A stretch of 64,000 bases of DNA from Salipaludibacillus neizhouensis (GCF_002886185.1 NZ_KZ614147.1:593187-657186), one strand, 5' to 3'; counted from the stretch's first letter, positions 1 through 9,447 are shown. Translations and numbers: made by a program. Notes: generated by a model not told the origin, from the letters alone.

Positions 1-455
1 GTACAGGCGGTAGTCTATTTGAGTCTGATGGAAAAAATAATGATCGCAGTATAGGTTTTCAGAAAGCGTTAAAAGAAGCCAAAATACCTGTCAATCCTCG
101 CTGGATCTTTGTAAATCAACTTTCTATAAATGATGGTAAAAATGTGGCGAAAGAAGTAATTTCCATGGCAGACCGTCCAACAGCAATTTTTGCAGGAGGG
201 GATGAAGTAGCAGCTGGGATTTTAATAGAAACAAAGGATCAGGGTCTTCGAGTTCCAGAAGACATTGCAATTATAGGGTTTGACGACCAGCCATTAGCTG
301 AACTATTGGAACCTAAACTCACTACAATTAGGCAGCCAGTAAATGAAATGGGGGAAAAAGCACTTGAGCTGATTATAAGTATATTAGAAGGTCGTGAACC
401 AAAAGAAGCATACGTGGAACTAACTGCTCCATTTATTCAAAGAGGGTCTACATGA
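1..455 (+). CDS. LacI/GalR-family transcriptional regulator, C-terminal part (cut by window start)
   Basis: The reading frame is open from base 3 to the stop at 453-455, so the gene begins outside the window and only about 150 residues are visible. They form the C-terminal half of the periplasmic-binding-protein-like effector domain of LacI/GalR regulators. Family signatures are the AIFAGGDEVAAG segment, the following VPEDIAIIGFDD strand-turn, and the LTTIRQP segment near the end. The DNA-binding helix-turn-helix is not in view. Directly downstream lie four operator-like sites with the central CG typical of this family and a decayed alpha-glucosidase, so it probably controlled, or still controls, a glucoside utilisation locus. 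The effector is unknown. The family call is firm; the target genes are inferred from position. Confidence 0.88.
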   Translation, partial: TGGSLFESDGKNNDRSIGFQKALKEAKIPVNPRWIFVNQLSINDGKNVAKEVISMADRPTAIFAGGDEVAAGILIETKDQGLRVPEDIAIIGFDDQPLAELLEPKLTTIRQPVNEMGEKALELIISILEGREPKEAYVELTAPFIQRGST

Positions 456-475
456 GGCCTTTTTGGACTAAAAGT

Positions 476-487
476 GAAACCGTTACC
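476..487. promoter_or_regulatory. LacI-family operator-like site 1
   Basis: GAAACCGTTACC has the central CG and the right half (T/A)TACC shared with three further sites at 573, 700 and 779. It begins about 20 bases after the regulator stop codon. Binding by the upstream regulator is inferred. Confidence 0.4.
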
Positions 488-570
488 ATTTAACAAAAAA
501 GTTTTTTGAGCTGAATCATTGGTATATAAGGTTTTAGTTACTTTTGAAAGTTTATTCTTATAATTTATTA

Positions 571-599
571 TTGTAACCGATATCAACACGGTCTATAAT
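571..599 (+). promoter_or_regulatory. Sigma-A-type promoter overlapped by operator-like site 2
   Basis: TTGTAA at 571-576 and TATAAT at 594-599 are separated by 17 bases, the ideal spacing. The operator-like GTAACCGATATC (573-584) overlaps the -35 hexamer, an arrangement expected for repression by a LacI-family protein. What it transcribes is uncertain, because the next recognisable gene is the broken glucosidase. Confidence 0.45.
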
Positions 600-699
600 G
601 GATTTGTAAGAAGGGATAATTTCAATCACAGAGTATAATGAGTCGATTTTTTGAACAAAGTTCAAGAGGATAGTACATGGGAATTATTTTTACTTTTTT

Positions 700-711
700 G
701 AAACCGATACC
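700..711. promoter_or_regulatory. LacI-family operator-like site 3
   Basis: GAAACCGATACC, same right half-site as site 4. It lies between the promoter at 571-599 and the glucosidase remnant. Confidence 0.4.
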
Positions 712-778
712 AAACGAATATTTAGTTACAGTTATTGATAAAATCAAGTATTATTAATAACTAGCTATTATAATTTAT

Positions 779-790
779 GGTACCGATACC
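779..790. promoter_or_regulatory. LacI-family operator-like site 4
   Basis: GGTACCGATACC is close to a perfect palindrome around a central CG, the best of the four sites. A TATAAT at 769-774 sits just upstream, so the site would cover a transcription start. An AAAGGAGA ribosome binding site follows at about 797, just before the remains of the glucosidase gene. Confidence 0.45.
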
Positions 791-833
791 AATGTAGAAA
801 GGAGATGGAATCAAGTATTTAAATAGATTTGTT

Positions 834-1571
834 AATTGTTAAAGCGGCGGAAAGAAATATAAAATCATCATGGACTTGGTATTAACCACACATCAGAAGA
901 GCATCAATGGTTCATCCAATCCGGTATTGACAAGAGTCACACGAAAAGAGATTAGTGTATATGCCCTGACGGAAAAAAGATGGCTCTGCGCCAAATAACC
1001 TCCTGATAATCACAATCAACCTGTTTCACTTAACAAATTTATTCCTATTGAGGATATTAGCGACATTTCGGGAAAAATGCTTGCAACGGTGTATTTCCTT
1101 CTAAAGGGGATGCCATATATTTATCAGGGGCAAGAAATAGGTATGGCTAACGTCCTTTACCCATCTATTACTGATTATGATGATATAGCTTCGATTGACC
1201 AATATCATTCTGCTATCACTGACGGCTATTCAGAAGATGAGGCGTTATCATTCATTCACAATCGTAGTAGAGATAACGCAAGAACTCCGATGCAATGGAG
1301 TGAAGGGGAAAAAAGTGGATTCACCAACGGAAAACAGTGGCTAAAGGTCAACCAAAATTACTTCTGTAAAGTTAGAGAATACGTTACATGACGTACAAGG
1401 CAATTACGAGAACAAACAAGTCTTGTAATTGCTAACTTTACAAACGAAGAAATCGATATAGTTTTAGAAGAAAAAGTGAAACTAATGATTATTGGAAACT
1501 ATGATAATGCTTCTATGGACCTTAAAGAGTTGCAACTACGTCCTTATGAGAGTGTTGTCTACGATATTTAA
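834..1571 (+). pseudogene. GH13 alpha-glucosidase (oligo-1,6-glucosidase type), multiply broken
   Basis: Pieces of one GH13 glucosidase can be read in order but in different frames. At about 870 comes the MDLV-NHTSEEHQWF segment, with a base lost inside it. Then comes RD-stop and, in another frame, the KDGSAPNN segment near 975-1005. An HNQPVSLNKF version of the NHDQP motif follows near 1010. The longest open piece (1077-1391) carries the YIYQGQEIGM and ARTPMQW motifs. The C-terminal beta-domain ends with RPYESVVYDI and a stop at 1569-1571. The N-terminus and most of the central TIM barrel, including the catalytic nucleophile and acid/base region, are missing. The gene cannot make an active enzyme. 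It was probably the neighbour or target of the LacI-type regulator at the window start. Confidence 0.88.
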
Positions 1572-1641
1572 ACATAATGAAATAAATACTAAGAGGTTCT
1601 TGTGTTTGAGGGCATCTTCTAAATAATTGGGAGGAATTACA

Positions 1642-2367
1642 ATGCAACGAGTTACTGTATGGAATGAGAACAGGCATGAACAAAAAAATCCTAAAGTGAG
1701 AGAGATATATCCAGAAGGAATTCATGGAGCGATTGCTTCTTTTTTAAAAGAAGAATCGTTTGAAGCAAAAACAGCGACATTAGACGAGCCAGAACACGGA
1801 TTAACAGATGATGTATTAAATGAGACGGATGTCCTTTTATGGTGGGGGCACCTTGCACATGATGAAGTAAGCGATACGGTTGTTAAAAAAATACATCAAC
1901 GAGTACTAGATGGAATGGGATTAATCGTCCTTCACTCCGGTCACTTCTCAAAGATTTTCCAAACGTTAATGGGTACTGGATGTGATTTGAAATGGCGTGA
2001 GGCTGATGAGAAAGAACGCTTGTGGGTTGTCGAACCGAGTCATCCAATTGTCGAAGGTATTGGCGAAAGTATTGAGCTTGAAAAAGAAGAAATGTACGGA
2101 GAACACTTTGATATTCCTGCCCCAGATGAAGTTGTTTTGATGAGCTGGTTTGAAGGAGGAGAAGTCTTCCGAAGCGGATGTACATTCAAACGAGGATCAG
2201 GGAAGATCTTTTATTTCAGACCGGGACATGAGACTTATCCTACGTATCACAACAAACAGATACAACGAGTTATTTCAAATGCAGTGAAGTGGGCGCAACC
2301 TACCACTCGCAACATACCAATCCGTGGTAACGCCAAGCCTTTAGAAGACATCAAACCAAAAGACTAA
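1642..2367 (+). CDS. thuA: ThuA-like domain protein (trehalose utilisation family)
   Basis: A 241-residue soluble protein of the ThuA family, a class I glutamine-amidotransferase-like fold linked to 3-keto-glycoside metabolism in bacteria. Visible family features are the LLWWGH segment (WWGH about residues 67-70), [12 protein letters not shown], the acidic [11 protein letters not shown] loop and the [14 protein letters not shown] segment near the C-terminus. The ATG at 1642 is preferred over an in-frame TTG at 1627 because GGGAGGAA lies just ahead of it. It is the first gene of a four-gene run, with 21 bases before the next. ThuA with Gfo/Idh/MocA dehydrogenases is a known pairing in the oxidation of disaccharides to keto forms. 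The actual substrate cannot be told from the sequence. Confidence 0.85.
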   Translation: MQRVTVWNENRHEQKNPKVREIYPEGIHGAIASFLKEESFEAKTATLDEPEHGLTDDVLNETDVLLWWGHLAHDEVSDTVVKKIHQRVLDGMGLIVLHSGHFSKIFQTLMGTGCDLKWREADEKERLWVVEPSHPIVEGIGESIELEKEEMYGEHFDIPAPDEVVLMSWFEGGEVFRSGCTFKRGSGKIFYFRPGHETYPTYHNKQIQRVISNAVKWAQPTTRNIPIRGNAKPLEDIKPKD

Positions 2368-2388
2368 TAGTGTTGGAGGGGAAGAGGA

Positions 2389-3414
2389 ATGAATAAAATT
2401 CGTGTAGGAGTCATCGGGTGCGGAAGCATCGCTAAATACCGTCATTTACCAGAATACTTAGGGAATCAACTTGTAGATATTGTTGCTGTATGTGACATTG
2501 TCGAAGACCGGGTTAATGAAATTGCAAATGATTATGATGCACAAGCGTATACACGTTACGAGGAACTGCTAGCACAAAGCGACATCGACGCGGTCAGTGT
2601 ATGTACACCAAACTATTTACATGCACCAATCTCTATTGCAGCATTAAACGCTGGCAAGCATGTTTTATGTGAAAAGCCGATGGCAATCTCAACAGAAGAA
2701 GCAGAGGCCATGAATGAAGCGGCAGCATCTGCCGGGAAAAACTTGATGATTGGTCATAATCAACGGTTTGTACCTTCTCATCAAAAGGCGAGATTACTGA
2801 TTGAAAGTGGAGAGATCGGCAAGATTTACAGTTTCCGTTCTGCATTTGGACACGGTGGACCAGAACAGTGGAGTGCAGATGGAGAAGATAGCTGGTTCTT
2901 TAAAAAGGAAGAAGCATTCATTGGAGCGATGGGTGATTTGGGAGTTCACAAAACAGACTTACTACGATTTATTTTAGGCGAAGAATTTAAAGAAGTAGGT
3001 GCATTTGTCGAAACCAGTGCGAAAGAAAAAGCATCTGTAGATGATACTGCTGTTTGTGTATTGAAAACAGAAAGTGGTGTGATTGGGACACTTGCAGCTA
3101 GTTGGTCATATGTGTCTAGAGAAGATAACTCGACAATCATTTATGGGGAAAATGCTATTCTTCGATTAGAAGACGACCCAGTTAACTCGTTGATTATTCA
3201 ATATAAAAATGGAGAAATTGTAAAATATGAATTAGGTGGCATTCAATCGAATGATGGGGATGGTCAAACGACTACTCATGTCATTGATGAGTTTATTACT
3301 TCGATACTAGAAAAGAGGACGCCAGCCGTTTCAGGAGCTGAAGGGTTGAAGTCTCTTCAAGTTGTTCTTGCAGCTTTAGAATCAAGTAATACGAAGCAGT
3401 TTACAGCTATTTAA
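2389..3414 (+). CDS. Gfo/Idh/MocA-family NAD(P)-dependent sugar dehydrogenase (first copy)
   Basis: A 341-residue cytoplasmic oxidoreductase. The N-terminal Rossmann fold shows GVIGCGSIAKYRH at the start for the dinucleotide, and the family motif EKPMA is at residues 95-99. The C-terminal alpha/beta domain that binds sugar follows, with GAMGDLGVHKTDLLRF as the segment that usually carries catalytic Asp and His. The start has a GGGGAAGAGG ribosome binding site. It sits between thuA and a second related dehydrogenase, so it probably oxidises or reduces a sugar, keto-sugar or inositol-like intermediate in the same pathway. Family is clear; substrate is not. Confidence 0.87.
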   Translation: MNKIRVGVIGCGSIAKYRHLPEYLGNQLVDIVAVCDIVEDRVNEIANDYDAQAYTRYEELLAQSDIDAVSVCTPNYLHAPISIAALNAGKHVLCEKPMAISTEEAEAMNEAAASAGKNLMIGHNQRFVPSHQKARLLIESGEIGKIYSFRSAFGHGGPEQWSADGEDSWFFKKEEAFIGAMGDLGVHKTDLLRFILGEEFKEVGAFVETSAKEKASVDDTAVCVLKTESGVIGTLAASWSYVSREDNSTIIYGENAILRLEDDPVNSLIIQYKNGEIVKYELGGIQSNDGDGQTTTHVIDEFITSILEKRTPAVSGAEGLKSLQVVLAALESSNTKQFTAI

Positions 3415-3425
3415 AGGAGTTCACT

Positions 3426-4466
3426 ATGAAAAAATTGAAAATGGGGCTCATAGGTGTCGGGGGGATTGCCCAAGGTCGTCATCTCCCTGCGTACAAACAG
3501 TTGACAGATAAAGTTCAAGTAGAGGCAGTGTGTGATATCAACTATGAAACAGCGAGGCAAGTGGCTGAGCAGTTTGAAATTCCGCTCGTATATACTGATT
3601 ACAAAGAGATGTTCTCAGAGATAGATGCTGTTACAATCTGCACGCCGAATAAATTTCATGCACAGATCACAATTGATGCATTGAATGCAGGGCTACACGT
3701 GTTGTGTGAAAAGCCAATGGCCTTAAATACAAAGGAATGTGAAGCTATGATTCTTGCAGCAGAAGAGTCGGGTACTTTGTTATCTATAGGCTATCATTAT
3801 CGTTTCATGAAGAATTCACAAGCGGCTAAAAAAATGGTAAGTGAGAATGAAATCGGTTTACCGATTGTTGCACGATCTCAGGCATTACGAAGACGGAAAG
3901 TACCGGGTTGGGGTGTTTTTACAAATAAGGATTTACAAGGAGGGGGCAGCCTGATTGATTATGGTTGTCACTTTCTAGATCTATCACTGTGGTTACTAGA
4001 TCATCCAAAACCCATCGAAGTGAGTGGAAGAACGTATAACCATTTAAGTAAAATGACCGAACAGGTTAATGAATGGGGAAATTTTGATGCTGTCACGTTT
4101 GATGTGGATGATCATGTTACAGCTTATATTACATTTGAAGGCGGTGCATCACTGCTCTTTGAAACTTCTTGGTCAGCAAATATCAAAGAAGATCATGAAA
4201 ATGTTAGTATATCAGGCCAACGAGGGGGATTAGATGTCTTTCCTTTTCAATTGAACCAGGCCAAGCATGGGATGTTAATGAACAGCGAAGCCCAGTGGAT
4301 GCCTGGGGAAGAAAACCCTGGACTCTTTCTGTTGAAAAACTTTGTCGGAGCGTGTCTTGGTAATGAAGAACTAATTGTCAAACCAGAAGAAGCCTTGCAA
4401 GTTACCAAGATCATAGATGCCATCTATAAAAGCAGTGAAACAGGTCAAAGTGTGACATTATCATAA
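3426..4466 (+). CDS. Gfo/Idh/MocA-family NAD(P)-dependent sugar dehydrogenase (second copy)
   Basis: A 346-residue paralogue of the preceding gene, starting 11 bases after its stop with AAAGGAG ahead of ATG. It has GLIGVGGIAQGRH for the nucleotide, EKPMA at residues 95-99 and a substrate-domain segment GGGSLIDYGCHFLDLSLWLL with the conserved Asp and His. The aromatic-rich loop near residues 157-166 (VPGWGVFTN) differs from the first copy. The two enzymes have diverged well beyond a recent duplication and probably handle different positions or steps, for example oxidation of a glycoside and reduction of the released keto-sugar. That division of labour is inference. Confidence 0.87.
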   Translation: MKKLKMGLIGVGGIAQGRHLPAYKQLTDKVQVEAVCDINYETARQVAEQFEIPLVYTDYKEMFSEIDAVTICTPNKFHAQITIDALNAGLHVLCEKPMALNTKECEAMILAAEESGTLLSIGYHYRFMKNSQAAKKMVSENEIGLPIVARSQALRRRKVPGWGVFTNKDLQGGGSLIDYGCHFLDLSLWLLDHPKPIEVSGRTYNHLSKMTEQVNEWGNFDAVTFDVDDHVTAYITFEGGASLLFETSWSANIKEDHENVSISGQRGGLDVFPFQLNQAKHGMLMNSEAQWMPGEENPGLFLLKNFVGACLGNEELIVKPEEALQVTKIIDAIYKSSETGQSVTLS

Positions 4467-4482
4467 AAACGGAGGCGATTGG

Positions 4483-5451
4483 ATGAAATTAGGCGTATTT
4501 ACCGTCTTGATTGCAGAAAAAAACCTTGAAGAAATGCTAGATCATGTCAGAGACTCCGGTCTTAAAGCAGTCGAAATTGGAACAGGAGGGTACCCGGGAA
4601 ATGCTCATTGTGATATAGATCGTTTGTTGAAGAGTGAAGAGCTTCGAGCGGAATATTTAGAAAAAGTTTCTTCAAGAGGGTTAGAAATCAGTGCATTTAG
4701 TTGCCATGGAAATCCGATTTCTCCTGAAGAGAATTTTGCAAAGGAATCAGATGAGGCGTTAATGAAGACGATAGAGTTGGCAAGCAAGATGGGAGTAACT
4801 GTCGTCAATTGTTTCTCCGGTACTGCTGGTGATCACGAAGGAGCTAAAAAGCCAAATTGGCCGGTAACACCATGGCCTAATGAATACTCAGACATCTATA
4901 GGTGGCAATGGGAAGAAAAACTGATTCCATATTGGAAACGAGTGGGAGAATTTGCTGAAAAGCATCATGTTAAAATAGGTCTAGAACTTCACGGCGGATT
5001 TCTCGTTCATACACCACACACGATGCTCAAATTACGAGAAGCAACTTGTGATGCCATCGGTGCTAATCTTGATCCAAGTCATTTGTGGTGGCAGGGAATC
5101 GATCCTGTAGCCGCTATTAAAATTCTTGGGAAAGAGAATGCTATCCATCACTTCCATGCGAAAGATACGTATATAGACCAAGAGAACGTGAACAAGTATG
5201 GGCTCATTGATATGCAACCATATGGGGAAGTTCAGTCAAGAGCATGGACGTTTCGCTCAGTTGGCTGTGGTCACAATATGCAAGAATGTTCTAATATGAT
5301 GAGCGCTTTACGCACTTACGGGTATGATTATGTGATTAGCATCGAGCATGAGGATCCAATTATGTCCATTGATGAAGGTTTTAACCGAGCTGTGAAAAAT
5401 CTTCAATCTATTTTAATCGAAGAACAACCTTCTGATATGTGGTGGGTATAA
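4483..5451 (+). CDS. Sugar phosphate isomerase/epimerase family TIM-barrel protein
   Basis: A 322-residue member of the AP-endonuclease-2-like TIM-barrel family (IolE/IolI/YcjR relatives). Probable divalent-metal ligands are the Glu in GLELHGGF, the Asp and His in NLDPSHLWWQG, the His cluster IHHFHAKD and the final Glu in SIEHEDP. It starts 16 bases after the second dehydrogenase with a GGAGG site and is followed by a terminator, so it closes the operon. Members of this family epimerise or isomerise keto-sugars, and its pairing with ThuA and two Gfo/Idh/MocA enzymes fits a keto-glycoside route. No transporter gene is present beside it. Confidence 0.83.
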   Translation: MKLGVFTVLIAEKNLEEMLDHVRDSGLKAVEIGTGGYPGNAHCDIDRLLKSEELRAEYLEKVSSRGLEISAFSCHGNPISPEENFAKESDEALMKTIELASKMGVTVVNCFSGTAGDHEGAKKPNWPVTPWPNEYSDIYRWQWEEKLIPYWKRVGEFAEKHHVKIGLELHGGFLVHTPHTMLKLREATCDAIGANLDPSHLWWQGIDPVAAIKILGKENAIHHFHAKDTYIDQENVNKYGLIDMQPYGEVQSRAWTFRSVGCGHNMQECSNMMSALRTYGYDYVISIEHEDPIMSIDEGFNRAVKNLQSILIEEQPSDMWWV

Positions 5452-5467
5452 CATAAGGAAAAATAGC

Positions 5468-5507
5468 AACCCTTGCTTAGTTGTACATAGCCAAGCGGGG
5501 GTTTTTC
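5468..5507 (+). terminator. Rho-independent terminator of the thuA operon
   Basis: AACCCTTGCTT pairs with AAGCGGGGGTT (two G-T pairs) and a run of five T follows. It lies 17 bases after the isomerase stop. Confidence 0.75.
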
Positions 5508-5635
5508 TATGTTATCTCCAATTTCTTCTATTGCCGAAGATGCTCTACTCTAGTATAATAACGATAACATTTTCTTTATCAGGGATACATTTGTGTTTAT
5601 AGAAGAGACAAAAGAAAAAAAGGAGTTTTGTCGGA

Positions 5636-7009
5636 ATGAAAGTTGTAAAGTTCGGAGGAAGTTCCTTAGCAAACGGAACTCAATTTAGAAAAGTTGCAAA
5701 TATTATTTTAGCCGATAAGGAGAGGCGGATTGTAGTTGTTTCTGCGCCGGGTAAACGGCACGAGAATGACATTAAAACAACCGATCTTCTCATTAATTTG
5801 GCGGACTCAATTACCAATGGTGGTAATGAATCACTAGCTTTAAACGGCGTTTTAGAGAGATTCGCTGTAATCATCCGTGAATTAGAGTTAAATGATAACT
5901 TGCTAACATCCATAGAAAATCACTTAAACGAATTAATTGACTTCTATCGTAATGATGAAGCTCGTTTATTAGATGCACTGAAAGCAAGCGGTGAGAATCA
6001 AAATGCGAAGATTATGGCAGCATTTTTGTCTAACCTAGGAGAGGAAGCTCATTATGTTTCTCCGAAAGAGGCTGGAATGATCGTGACCGATCAACCAGGA
6101 AACGCAAGGATTCTCCCTGAGGCTTATGGTGAAATACAGAAATTACGTAATCGATCCGGTATCCTTGTTATTCCAGGTTTTTTCGGATATTCAAAACTTG
6201 GCAATATCGTCACTTTCCCAAGAGGAGGATCGGATATTTCGGGTTCTATTATAGCAGCAGGGGTAGAAGCTGAAGAATATGAAAACTTCACAGATGTCGA
6301 TTCTGTGTACAGTGTTAATCCTAACTTGGTTGAAAATCCTCATGAAATGAAGGAAATCTCTTATCAGGAAATGAGAGAGTTGGCGTATTCTGGTTTCTCT
6401 GTTTTTCATGACGAAGCTCTTCAACCGGTCGTTATTAAGAAAATTCCAGTCACAGTAAAAAATACGAATCATCCTGAAGCCCCAGGAACAAGAATTGTTT
6501 CTAGACGATCACCAAACGGGCAACCAGTTGTGGGGATCGCAAGTGATAAGGATTTTTGTAGCATTAACATAACGAAATACTTGATGAATACGGAAGTTGG
6601 CTTTGGACGACATTTGCTCGAAATCTTGGAAGATGAAGGGATATCATTCGAGCATACACCATCTGGTATTGACAATATGTCAGTAATTATCAAGTCCCAC
6701 CACTTTGAGAATGGCAAAGAAGAACGCGTTCTTCACAGAATCAAAACAGAACTATCGGTAGAGGATGTGCAAGTTGAACGGAATTTAGCGATGGTAATGG
6801 TTGTGGGAGAGGGTATGTTCAAAACACTAGGTGTTGCCTCAAAAGCTACCGTAGCATTATCTGAAGCTGGTGTGAACATTAAAATGATCAACCAAGGCTC
6901 ATCGGAAGTCAGCATGATGTTTGGTGTTGATGAAAAGGACGTAGATTTGGCGGTTAAAAGTTTGTATCATGCATATTTTACTGCGGTAGAAGAGCCAACA
7001 AAAGCATAA
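5636..7009 (+). CDS. Aspartate kinase (monofunctional, with C-terminal ACT domains)
   Basis: A 457-residue aspartokinase catalysing the first step of the aspartate pathway to lysine, threonine and methionine. The amino-acid-kinase domain begins VVKFGGSS (residues 3-10). Further on are the GFFGYS segment and the FPRGGSDISGSIIAAG phosphate-binding stretch. Tandem ACT domains occupy about residues 300-455, with SEAGVNIKMINQGSSEVSMMFGV typical of the effector-binding part. Length and lack of an internal start match the YclM/LysC-III type of Bacillus (about 454 residues) more than the alpha/beta type. AAAAAAGGAG precedes the ATG. It is monocistronic, closed by the hairpin at 7031. I see no lysine riboswitch in the short leader. 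Homoserine dehydrogenase, threonine synthase and metA lie within 12 kb. Confidence 0.92.
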   Translation: MKVVKFGGSSLANGTQFRKVANIILADKERRIVVVSAPGKRHENDIKTTDLLINLADSITNGGNESLALNGVLERFAVIIRELELNDNLLTSIENHLNELIDFYRNDEARLLDALKASGENQNAKIMAAFLSNLGEEAHYVSPKEAGMIVTDQPGNARILPEAYGEIQKLRNRSGILVIPGFFGYSKLGNIVTFPRGGSDISGSIIAAGVEAEEYENFTDVDSVYSVNPNLVENPHEMKEISYQEMRELAYSGFSVFHDEALQPVVIKKIPVTVKNTNHPEAPGTRIVSRRSPNGQPVVGIASDKDFCSINITKYLMNTEVGFGRHLLEILEDEGISFEHTPSGIDNMSVIIKSHHFENGKEERVLHRIKTELSVEDVQVERNLAMVMVVGEGMFKTLGVASKATVALSEAGVNIKMINQGSSEVSMMFGVDEKDVDLAVKSLYHAYFTAVEEPTKA

Positions 7010-7030
7010 TGAGAATGTGATAAATAGAGA

Positions 7031-7067
7031 GCCCTGAAGAAATTTAATTCTTCAGGGCCATTTTTTA
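7031..7067 (+). terminator. Rho-independent terminator after aspartokinase
   Basis: GCCCTGAAGA (7031-7040) pairs perfectly with TCTTCAGGGC (7049-7058), followed by six T. The convergent chemotaxis gene ends just beyond it. Confidence 0.9.
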
Positions 7068-7085
7068 TTAAATTATCGGTCTGTA

Positions 7086-9170
7086 TTATTCCACTTTAAA
7101 ACGATTAATAACTTTTTCTAAATCTTTCATTGTCGTCTCCAGGTTTTCTGAAAGGCTTCCAAGTTCCTCAGCTGCAGCAAATTGTTCTTCCGTAGTTGCA
7201 CTGACTTCCTCTGTAGCTGCCGATGTAACTTCAGTAATTCCAACCATATCAGCAATCGCCTTTTCTACTCTTGCCTTAGTGATATCCATTTTACTGATCG
7301 AGGTTTCCATCGATTGTGTTGCTAAGAATATTTCATCAGTATCACGTAGTATTTGGTCAAATGAATGTTTCGTTCCTTCAACCGACACTGTTTGCTCATC
7401 AAATAAGGCAACTGAAGTTTGAACTAATCTAACGGAGTTATTCGTTTGTCCTAATATACTTTGAATAATCTCCTCAATCTTTTTCGTGGATTGTTTCGAT
7501 TGTTCAGCTAACTTTCTTACTTCATCCGCAACCACAGCAAACCCTTTTCCGGATTCTCCGGCGCGTGCCGCCTCGATACTTGCGTTTAAAGCAAGTAGGT
7601 TGGTCTGATCACTGATGCCATTAATCATAGATACTACATCTTGAATTCCGTTAACTTCAATATTTAGTTTTTCAATCGTATCTTTTATTTCTGTAATATT
7701 AGTTCCTACACTTTGATTTTTTTTCGTAAGATCATTCATATGATTAATCGAATCTTGACTTGATTTTTTTGTGTTTGTAGCTGCTTGTGATACTTCATGA
7801 ACATTTTTGGAGACACCTTGAACTTCTTCCGACAACCCTTTCATTTCTTGGTTTGTTTTTTCAGAGTAATCTACTTGCTCCATTGCTCCATTTGCCACTT
7901 CTACGATGGATGACGCGATTTGATCAGCTGTATTAGATGACTGATTTGAAATTATTTTTAGTTTTTCTGCACTTTCTACAGCGTAAGTAGACATTTTTTT
8001 ATTTTCTAATATAATGTGTTTTATATTTGCTACCATGTGATTAAAGCTGGCACCTAACTGGCCTATTTCATGCTTTCCAACTTCATCTGTGCGAACAGTT
8101 AGATCACCTTGTTCTGATTCTTTCATTAAGCGGACGATTCGGTCTATAGGTTTTGTGATAGAAAAAGTAAGAAAAACACCAATCAGGCTGGCAATGAGAG
8201 CAAAAATAATAACAAAGATAATAACATATTGAATCACATCATTCATTTCTTGCATTAATGCGGCCCTGGGAGTTGATACAACCACTTGCCATCCATTAGA
8301 TAAGGGATGGGTCGATAATATTGCATCTTCATTACCTTCGTCTACCACATAATGACTACTGACATCATCCGGCTGACTATTTGTTATAATGCGGTTTTCA
8401 TCATCGATAATTAACAGCTGTTTTTCGTTTTCGGCGTTTTCAGCATCTTCACCTTCAGAACTAAATACGTCATCAAAAATGTTGGGAGCAAAGCTTGAAA
8501 CAATAATACCATCTCTCGAACTTCTTAGAACCACCAAATCACTGATAGTATTTTCAGCGTTTTCTAAAGGTAACCATGCAACATTTTCACCATCAAACTG
8601 TCCGTTAGCATCTTGTTGAATAAATTCATCAATTTCTAATTGAGTTGGTTTCCCAAGGAGTTCACCATCATTTCTAACGAAAAAGAATTCAGAAAGATGA
8701 GAGGTATTGTTGAGAATGTTAGAAAAGTAATCGGACATATCTCTTCTCAGAGAGAATGCTTCTCTATCATCAAGGTCATTAAAGTTTATAGCTAATTGGG
8801 AATAAATATCTGGATCGGTAATCGGTCTTGTTGTTAATTCCTCCATTTGTTCTATCGTATCATTAACGTTTTCTGAAATTTGAAACCCTATATCACCACT
8901 CATTGCTGAAACTTTGTCTTCTAATGTATTTTTCGAAACACTAAAAACCAAAGTAGCTATAACAATACTAGGAATAATACTAAGTAAAATAAATGAGAGC
9001 AACAGCTTATACTTCAGTGATATTTGTTTTTTGGGTCTAACCTTCTTGGATCTTTTAAATGCCTTTTCATTCTTTTTTTTAGGGATCCTTACTTTTGGTA
9101 CTCTGGGTTTAAATTTTTTAAAATCCAATCGGCTCTCTCCCTTTAAATAGAGTTTTACTTTCAGTCCCAT
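7086..9170 (-). CDS. Methyl-accepting chemotaxis protein with very basic cytoplasmic N-tail
   Basis: A transmembrane chemoreceptor, up to 694 residues. About 50 strongly Lys/Arg-rich residues come first. Then follow membrane helix 1 (about 52-75), an extracellular Cache-like sensor region, membrane helix 2 (about 315-338), HAMP (about 340-395) and the coiled-coil signalling domain with the hairpin tip [18 protein letters not shown] and [15 protein letters not shown]. The Ala/Glu-rich [14 protein letters not shown] stretch near the C-terminus is a likely methylation region. The ATG at 9170 has no good ribosome site. A TTG at 9128 follows AAAGGGAGAG with proper spacing and may be the true start, giving 680 residues. 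It is monocistronic, with a LacI-type palindrome about 80 bases upstream. Ligand unknown. Confidence 0.9.
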   Translation of the reverse strand: MGLKVKLYLKGESRLDFKKFKPRVPKVRIPKKKNEKAFKRSKKVRPKKQISLKYKLLLSFILLSIIPSIVIATLVFSVSKNTLEDKVSAMSGDIGFQISENVNDTIEQMEELTTRPITDPDIYSQLAINFNDLDDREAFSLRRDMSDYFSNILNNTSHLSEFFFVRNDGELLGKPTQLEIDEFIQQDANGQFDGENVAWLPLENAENTISDLVVLRSSRDGIIVSSFAPNIFDDVFSSEGEDAENAENEKQLLIIDDENRIITNSQPDDVSSHYVVDEGNEDAILSTHPLSNGWQVVVSTPRAALMQEMNDVIQYVIIFVIIFALIASLIGVFLTFSITKPIDRIVRLMKESEQGDLTVRTDEVGKHEIGQLGASFNHMVANIKHIILENKKMSTYAVESAEKLKIISNQSSNTADQIASSIVEVANGAMEQVDYSEKTNQEMKGLSEEVQGVSKNVHEVSQAATNTKKSSQDSINHMNDLTKKNQSVGTNITEIKDTIEKLNIEVNGIQDVVSMINGISDQTNLLALNASIEAARAGESGKGFAVVADEVRKLAEQSKQSTKKIEEIIQSILGQTNNSVRLVQTSVALFDEQTVSVEGTKHSFDQILRDTDEIFLATQSMETSISKMDITKARVEKAIADMVGITEVTSAATEEVSATTEEQFAAAEELGSLSENLETTMKDLEKVINRFKVE

Positions 9171-9250
9171 GTAAAAATACTATTGATCGTTCCATGCCCC
9201 CCCATCTCAATAGAGCTAAAAATAGTCCTTTCATCTCATGGATTTCCAAC

Positions 9251-9264
9251 TGTTAACGTTAACA
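9251..9264. promoter_or_regulatory. LacI/CcpA-type palindromic operator upstream of the MCP gene
   Basis: TGTTAACGTTAACA is a perfect 14-base palindrome with the central CG of LacI-family operators. It fits most positions of the cre consensus, missing one core A. It is 81 bases before the annotated MCP start on the minus strand. The binder, CcpA or a local regulator, is not determinable. Confidence 0.5.
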
Positions 9265-9447
9265 AATTAACTAATGACGATAGTTATGAGTATATAGTCC
9301 TTTTTATCTTAGCAAAAACAAAGAAATCTGTCTATTATATTTGAGAAATAATGACAAAAATTTAAAGCGCTTACTTTTTTGGTGTTAATGAGAGGCGTGA
9401 TTCGTTTGATCTCTGAAGGCTTTGATCCTATTTGGGGCGCCAATAAA

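Noticed and set aside
5508-5635. Lysine riboswitch upstream of aspartokinase
   Set aside because: Only about 130 bases lie between the upstream terminator and the start, with no aptamer features.
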